DNA of 64,000 bases, taken from positions 62,001 through 126,000 of the forward strand of contig CAXXPK010000001.1 of assembly GCA_963678075.2 (NCBI GenBank), written 5' to 3'. A program made the translations under genes and the position numbers. This DNA is from Oleispirillum sp963678075 (GTDB lineage: Bacteria; Pseudomonadota; Alphaproteobacteria; Rhodospirillales; Rhodospirillaceae). This document shows positions 59,820-64,000 of the stretch, piece after piece. How positions within the stretch are numbered: position 1 is the first letter of the stretch; every line of letters starts with the position of its first letter. The notes under the pieces are model-generated. The model saw only the letters and a list, made by a program, of their open reading frames with translations. It was not told the origin of the DNA and did no database searches.

Positions 59820-60818
59820 TCAAGCAGCGGCGGTGTCGGCCGAATTCTCGGACGCGGACTCGATTTCCATTTCGAACCCCGGGTCCTGGATCATTTGGAT
59901 CGCCGCCGGGGTCTCTTGCCCGTCGCAGGTCAGATACCCTTCGACGAAGATCGAATTCGCCGGATACATCGACAACGGCTGCAAGGAGCGCAGATGATGT
60001 TCGCGTCCACCCACCACCCGCAGGTCCACGTCGGGGTGCATGAAGCGCAGCAGGGAGAGCGCCTTCAGGCATTTGCGTGGGGTGAGGTCGGTCTCGAGGT
60101 CGCCGAACGGCGTCCCCGGCACCAGGATCAGGAAGTTCAGCGGAATCGATTGCGGCTGGATGATGCGCAGGGCTTCGAATATGTCGAAGATGTCGTCGTC
60201 GGTTTCTCCCTGGCCGATGATGCCGCCGGAGCAGATGTCCAGGCCCGCTTCCTTGGCGGTCATCAGGTTTTTCACCCGGTCCGCGTAGGTGTGGGAGGTA
60301 CAGATGTTGGGGTAGTGACGTTCGCTGGTGTTGAGGTTGTGGTTGATGCGGTCGAGGCCGGCATCCTTCAGCGTTTTCGCCTGCTCAAGGGTCAGGAACC
60401 CGATCGACGGGCAAAGCTCGATCGAGCTTTCGGATTTGATCGAACGCACCATGTCGGCCAAGTCGTTGATTTCGCGGTCGCTTGGCTGGCCGCCGGACAG
60501 CGCCATACAATACCGCTTGGCGTCCATCGCGGTGGCGCGCTTGGCCTCGTCCATCGCCTTGTCCTTCTTCCACAGACCGTACCTGTCGATCGGTGCCTTC
60601 GAGACCCGGGATTGCGAGCAATAGTGGCAGTCCTCGCCGCAGAGGCCGCTTTTGATGTTGCTGAGCAGCTGCACATGCACGCGGTTGCCGCGATAGTGGC
60701 GGCGCACCCGGTAGGCGGCGGCCAGGATGTCCATCACGTCGGCATCGGGCGCGCCCAGGATCGCGATCGCCTGTTCGGCGATGGCCTGGTAAGTTATGGA
60801 GGTTCCCCTTCCGTCCAT
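59820..60818 (-). CDS. bioB: biotin synthase
   Basis: A 332-residue radical-SAM enzyme that inserts sulfur into dethiobiotin. The 4Fe-4S motif is GLCGEDCHYCSQSRV (CxxxCxxC). Further matches are YCMALSGGQPSDREINDLAD, INHNLNTSERHYPNICTSHT and NSIFVEGYLTCDGQETPA. It is the first gene of bioB-bioF-bioH-bioC-(bioD). The start at 60818 is the first good ATG, followed by GGAAGGGG, so a slightly later start is possible. The sequence is of the variant type with a longer loop after ALSGG, different from E. coli BioB. Confidence 0.92.
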   Translation of the reverse strand: MDGRGTSITYQAIAEQAIAILGAPDADVMDILAAAYRVRRHYRGNRVHVQLLSNIKSGLCGEDCHYCSQSRVSKAPIDRYGLWKKDKAMDEAKRATAMDAKRYCMALSGGQPSDREINDLADMVRSIKSESSIELCPSIGFLTLEQAKTLKDAGLDRINHNLNTSERHYPNICTSHTYADRVKNLMTAKEAGLDICSGGIIGQGETDDDIFDIFEALRIIQPQSIPLNFLILVPGTPFGDLETDLTPRKCLKALSLLRFMHPDVDLRVVGGREHHLRSLQPLSMYPANSIFVEGYLTCDGQETPAAIQMIQDPGFEMEIESASENSADTAAA

Positions 60819-61069
60819 TTTGAAAATGCTGCGAACCTTAACCGCCAATCGGACGCATGTCCAGAAAGGTCGCCGAGTCCGTCGTTGTCGTCCTTGCCTC
60901 GGCGCGGCGGTCGGGGCATCCTTGGGCGTCTTAAGGTGTCGAAGGTGCGGGAAAAATCCGGCATGGGGCGCTGACTTCCCGGCATGGACCTTTGCTGGGC
61001 GACAGGGATGCCCATATATCGCTTAAGCGGTCGAACGACGGCGAATCGCGTACAAGAGGTACGGTTGCG

Positions 61070-61621
61070 ATGGGGTGGTCGGTGGTCATGGTACCGGAAA
61101 CAGGCGATACAGGCTCTGCCGTGGCGGGCGTCGTGCCGCTAGGCGCCGGCCAGGGGCTGCGTATCGATCGCCGCAGCGTCTGTTCCTTCGATGGCGAATC
61201 CTTCGCCTGCAAGGAAATGGTCTGCCTGCTGGCGTCGCGGTTGCGCCGCGCCGAGGACGGCGGCTACGAGGTGCTGTTGCCCTGTGATTCCGCGTCGTTG
61301 CCGGTGGAGGTCGAGGATGTGCCGTTCCTTGCGGTCGAGGTGTTTCGCCCTGGCGAGGGCGAAGCCCAGGTGCTGAGTTTCCGCACCAGCGTCGATCGCA
61401 TCGTTACCCTGGATGCCCGGCATCCCTTGTATCTGTCCTTGGACCCCGCGACCGGCGAGGATGTTCCCTATATCGTGGTCTCCGACGGGGTTTCGGCGCG
61501 ATTGTCTCGCCCGGTGTATTATGAACTTGCGGCGCTGGGCGAAACCCGGCGACTTGAAGGAAAGGAAGTGATTGGTTTATGGAGCAGTCAGCAGTTCTTT
61601 GCGCTCGGCCGGATCGGTTAG
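61070..61621 (+). CDS. DUF1285-family protein
   Basis: A 183-residue cytosolic protein of unknown function. The family pattern is visible: GLRIDRRSVCSFDGESFACK, EMVCLLASRLRRAEDGGYEV, VEVEDVPFLAVEVFRPGEGE, VSFRT-type LSFRTSVDRIVTLDARHPLY and PYIVVSDGVSARLSRPVYYE with GLWSSQQFFALG at the end. Such genes stand in front of CoA-pyrophosphatase and cca in many Alphaproteobacteria, as here. The ATG at 61070 follows AGAGGTACGGTTGCG. Its last 43 bp overlap the start of the Nudix gene, so the two are translationally coupled. Confidence 0.85.
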   Translation: MGWSVVMVPETGDTGSAVAGVVPLGAGQGLRIDRRSVCSFDGESFACKEMVCLLASRLRRAEDGGYEVLLPCDSASLPVEVEDVPFLAVEVFRPGEGEAQVLSFRTSVDRIVTLDARHPLYLSLDPATGEDVPYIVVSDGVSARLSRPVYYELAALGETRRLEGKEVIGLWSSQQFFALGRIG

Positions 61622-62275
61622 CCGGGATCACGATTTCCGATATCGAGGATCGTCTTGCGGATCTGGGGTCGATGCCGACCCTGTCCGACCTGGGAATTTC
61701 CGAATCCCTGAATGGCGAATCCCATATTCTTTCCGCGACACCGGGCCGAGAATCCTGGCGTCCGCGCCTGGAAAAGATCCGTGCCGCCGGCGTGCTGATT
61801 CCCTTGGTCGAGAGACCCGGGAGATTGAACCTGCTGTTGACCAAACGCACCGACCATCTGCACCACCACCCCGGGCAGATTTCCTTTCCCGGGTGGATGC
61901 AGGGAGAATGGCGATTCCTCGATCGAGGTGACCGCGCTGCGTGAAACCGCCGAGGAAATCGGCCTTGACCCCGGTCGCGTGCGTATCCTTGGGGTCTTGC
62001 CGCAGTACGTGACCTTGGCCGCCTATGCGATCACCCCTGTGGTCGGCGTCGTCGCCACGCCGTTTTCGCTGTCCGCCGACCCCTTCGAGGTCGCCGACAT
62101 CTTCGAGGCGCCGTTGGCCCATGTGCTGGACCCCGCCCATCATCAGCGTCATTTCCGCGAGGAGAACGGCGTGCGCCGCGGTTATTACGGCATACCTTTC
62201 GGCGACCGTTTCATCTGGGGGGCGACGGCGGGAATTCTGGTGAATTTCGCGCGATTGCTGATCGCCAATGATTAG
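61579..62275 (+). pseudogene. Nudix hydrolase (CoA pyrophosphatase type), one-base frameshift in the Nudix box
   Basis: The first frame (61579-61944) gives PRLEKIRAAGVLIPLVERPG and HHHPGQISFPG, then leaves the family. The second frame from about 61891 reads GGCRENGDSSIEVTALRETA and EEIGLDPGRVRIL, the Nudix box with metal ligands in RETAEE, then LPQYVTLAAYAITPVVGVVA and YYGIPFGDRFIWGATAGILV. Removing one G from CCCGGGTGG at about 61891 restores a normal protein of about 230 residues. The DUF6111 gene overlaps its end. As the flanking genes are intact, a sequence error is a real alternative. Confidence 0.85.
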
Positions 62276-62537
62276 CCCGATCCTGCGCTATCTGCTGCCG
62301 TTCCTGGCTCCCTTCGTCGCCTACTTCACGTGGGTCTGGCTGATGAAGAAATTCGGCGCGGAGCGCGACTGGAAGCACCCCTGGCATTGGCTGTTCGTTG
62401 CCGGTACGGTGTGTTTGTTGGCGGTTTTGGGCTCCTTCGCGATCATGGGTGGGGCCCCCGCCGGGTCGATCTACGTGCCGCCGGAATTCAAGGACGGTCG
62501 CATCGTGCCGGGCCATCATCTGCCGCCCGGTCGGTGA
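62268..62537 (+). CDS. DUF6111-type small membrane protein
   Basis: An 89-residue protein with two membrane helices (RYLLPFLAPFVAYFTWVWLM and LFVAGTVCLLAVLGSFAIMG) and a conserved short tail (GSIYVPPEFKDGRIVPGHH). It is typically found between the Nudix and cca genes in Rhodospirillales. Function is unknown. The ATG overlaps the end of the Nudix gene and the stop is 22 bp before cca. Confidence 0.8.
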   Translation: MISPILRYLLPFLAPFVAYFTWVWLMKKFGAERDWKHPWHWLFVAGTVCLLAVLGSFAIMGGAPAGSIYVPPEFKDGRIVPGHHLPPGR

Positions 62538-62559
62538 TGACGCGGCGGAAGGGGGAACG

Positions 62560-63876
62560 ATGCACGCGGTCGGGCAGCTATCGCCGCAGGATTGGCTTGG
62601 TCATCCCGATACCCGCGCGGTGATCGGTGCGTTGTCCGCCGACGGCGCGACCGCGCGCTTCGCGGGCGGCTGCGTGCGCGATGCGGTGTTGGGGCAACCG
62701 GTTCGCGACATCGACATCGCGATTGATCGACCGCCGCAAGAAACCCTGCGCCTGCTGGCGGAGGCGGGCATTCGCGCCCTGCCCACCGGTTTCGATCACG
62801 GCACGGTGACCGCGCTGATGCCGTCGCGGGGGTTCGAGATCACTTCGTTGCGCCGCGACGTAGAAACTGACGGACGCCACGCCGTGGTCGCCTTTACCGA
62901 CGACTGGGAGGCCGACGCGTCGCGTCGCGACCTGACCATCAACGCGCTTTACGCCGATCTTGACGGGGCGATCTTTGATCCTTGCGACGGCTTGGCCGAT
63001 TTGGGGGCGCGGCGGGTGCGCTTCGTCGGCGATGCCGAGCGCCGGATCGAGGAAGACGCGCTGCGCATCTTGCGGTTTTTCCGCTTTCATGGCCGATACG
63101 GGGTGCCGCCCGCCGATGCCGCCGCCTTGGCCGCTTGTCGCAAGTTGGTCCCTCGTCTGGCCGATCTGTCGGGCGAACGGGTGCGCGCCGAAATGTTCGC
63201 GATTCTGGAGGGACCGGATCCCGGCGCCGCGCTTCTCTTGATGCGGGGGGAAGGCGTTACCCACTGGCTGCTGCCGGAGCCGGTGGCGCCGGGGCGCCTG
63301 CGGATGCTGGCCTGGCTGGAGGAGCGGGGGGTCAAGGCGCCGGGTCTGATGGCCTCGGCGGGGCGCCGTCTGGGGGCGTTGATCGCCACCGGCAGGCCAG
63401 AGGACGATGCGGTTCGGGCGGGGACGGTGGCCGCCGCCTGGCGGCTTTCCAATGCCGAGCGTGATCGGTTGCTGGGTTTGTTCATGCCCTCGGATGTCGG
63501 GGCGTTGGCGGCCGATATGTCGCGTCCGGCGGCGCGCCGCGTGCTCTATCGTTTGGGAGCGGAAGTCTATCGCGACCGGGTGCTGCTGGCCTGGGCCGAG
63601 GAACGCGACCGCTTCGGTGCTCACGGGCCTTTACCCGGCGTGCGCGGCAGCGCCGCCTGGGATGCGTTGTTGCGGCTGCCGGAGACCGCGCCGCCGCCGG
63701 ACTTTCCGGTGTCGGGGGCGGATGTTCTGGCGTTGGGGGTGACGCCGGGCCCAGGGGTCGGCGTGGCGCTGCGATGCCTGGAAGCGGCCTGGGCGGAGGA
63801 GGATTTCGCCGCCGATCGCGATATCCTGCTGGCGCGTTTGGTGAATCTGGTGGAAAAAAACGGCATTCGCGGGTGA
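62560..63876 (+). CDS. cca: tRNA nucleotidyltransferase (CCA-adding)
   Basis: A 438-residue class II nucleotidyltransferase that adds or repairs the CCA end of tRNAs. The head domain shows RFAGGCVRDAVLGQPVRDID and DIA, with the two Asp metal ligands in DIDIA, then SRRDLTINALYADLDG and DALRILRFFRFHGRYG, which select CTP and ATP. ERVRAEMFAILEGPDPGAAL follows. The ATG at 62560 follows AGGGGGAAC. The C-terminal body and tail are complete. Together with the encoded CCA of both tRNAs here it probably acts in repair. The frame is clean. Confidence 0.94.
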   Translation: MHAVGQLSPQDWLGHPDTRAVIGALSADGATARFAGGCVRDAVLGQPVRDIDIAIDRPPQETLRLLAEAGIRALPTGFDHGTVTALMPSRGFEITSLRRDVETDGRHAVVAFTDDWEADASRRDLTINALYADLDGAIFDPCDGLADLGARRVRFVGDAERRIEEDALRILRFFRFHGRYGVPPADAAALAACRKLVPRLADLSGERVRAEMFAILEGPDPGAALLLMRGEGVTHWLLPEPVAPGRLRMLAWLEERGVKAPGLMASAGRRLGALIATGRPEDDAVRAGTVAAAWRLSNAERDRLLGLFMPSDVGALAADMSRPAARRVLYRLGAEVYRDRVLLAWAEERDRFGAHGPLPGVRGSAAWDALLRLPETAPPPDFPVSGADVLALGVTPGPGVGVALRCLEAAWAEEDFAADRDILLARLVNLVEKNGIRG

Positions 63877-63945
63877 TGTCCGTCACTTTCCCGCACTGGT
63901 GTTATGGCCTACGAGTGTGTGGGGCTCCGGTCGGAGGAAAAGGGT

Positions 63946-64000
63946 GTGGCCAAGCATTCGGTCTGCTTCGTTGGCGACGAGATGATGCTGGGTCTGCGCG
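63946..64000 (+). CDS. SGNH/GDSL-like hydrolase, start only (cut by window end)
   Basis: Only 18 codons are visible: GTG start after GGAGGAAAAGGGT, then KHSVCFVGDEMMLGLR. The pattern FVGD..LGLR matches block I of SGNH/GDSL esterases, where the catalytic Ser follows GD; here the residue is Glu (GDE). Too little is visible for more. The assignment is tentative. Confidence 0.45.
   Translation, partial: MAKHSVCFVGDEMMLGLR

Noticed and set aside
1..64000. CRISPR array, prophage or toxin-antitoxin module
   Set aside because: No regular repeats with unique spacers, no phage structural genes and no recognisable toxin-antitoxin pair were seen.

Overview
The window looks like chromosome from an alphaproteobacterium of the Rhodospirillales (high GC; gene orders kdsD-lptC-lptA-lptB-rpoN-hpf-ptsN, gltD-gltB, and CoA-pyrophosphatase/DUF6111/cca; an FzlA-like protein). 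A Rhodospirillum-, Pararhodospirillum- or Magnetospirillum-like host is an inference from gene content and protein style, not a search result.

Layout. 0-2 kb: tRNA-Arg(CCT) and a proline iminopeptidase gene split by an IS5-family (IS427-like) element. 2-4.2 kb: argE, then a YeeE/YedE sulfur-permease pair behind an AT-rich operator-like repeat. 4.3-12.6 kb: a decay zone holding ccmA-ccmB-ccmC remnants, a cytochrome b561 gene, a cupin, an AraC remnant, modE with damaged modA, modB and modC, and a chemoreceptor-hemerythrin gene with two amber codons and a frameshift. 12.6-16.7 kb: PstS-like protein, Pit transporter, Hsp20 and a frameshifted isochorismatase-type hydrolase. 16.7-36.5 kb: a well-preserved core block of thioesterase, ptsN, hpf, rpoN, the Lpt genes, kdsD, rnd, tRNA-Leu(CAG), an NDUFA9-like reductase, uppP, glutamate synthase, an FzlA-like protein, a TPR protein and an epimerase. 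36.5-43.3 kb: a truncated IS with a passenger gene, a second IS427-like copy, and two convergent ruins of trans-AT polyketide synthase genes. 43.4-49.5 kb: damaged nucleoside transporter and succinate-semialdehyde dehydrogenase genes, panE, rfbA, a broken glycosyltransferase, rfbC. 49.6-54.6 kb: an intact ABC importer with two different ATPases. 54.6-57.9 kb: a second decay zone where a chemoreceptor, copA, bioD and bioC are joined by deletions. 57.9-64 kb: bioH, bioF, bioB, DUF1285, a frameshifted Nudix gene, DUF6111, cca and the start of an SGNH-like hydrolase.

The main theme is gene-by-gene erosion. Accessory genes repeatedly lack an internal block of conserved domain, carry a one-base frameshift or have an in-frame stop, while long essential genes in between (gltB of 1526 codons, rpoN, cca, the lpt genes) are open and full length. 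The two IS copies show one mechanism directly: copy 1 equals copy 2 minus exactly 185 bp lying between two 12-bp direct repeats. The contrast between eroded and intact genes argues for real decay rather than random sequencing error, although some one-base shifts in G or C runs could be technical.

Physiological inferences: molybdate uptake, cytochrome c maturation (from this locus), nucleoside uptake, copper export, polyketide synthesis and the bioC/bioD steps of biotin synthesis are probably lost or depend on genes elsewhere. LPS transport, nitrogen assimilation, peptidoglycan precursor recycling and the ABC importer look functional. I found no CRISPR array, phage module or clearly new intact multi-gene system. 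The most novel-looking items are the transposase-coupled passenger gene, the palindrome over a -35 box at 24.8 kb, and the deletion landscape itself.
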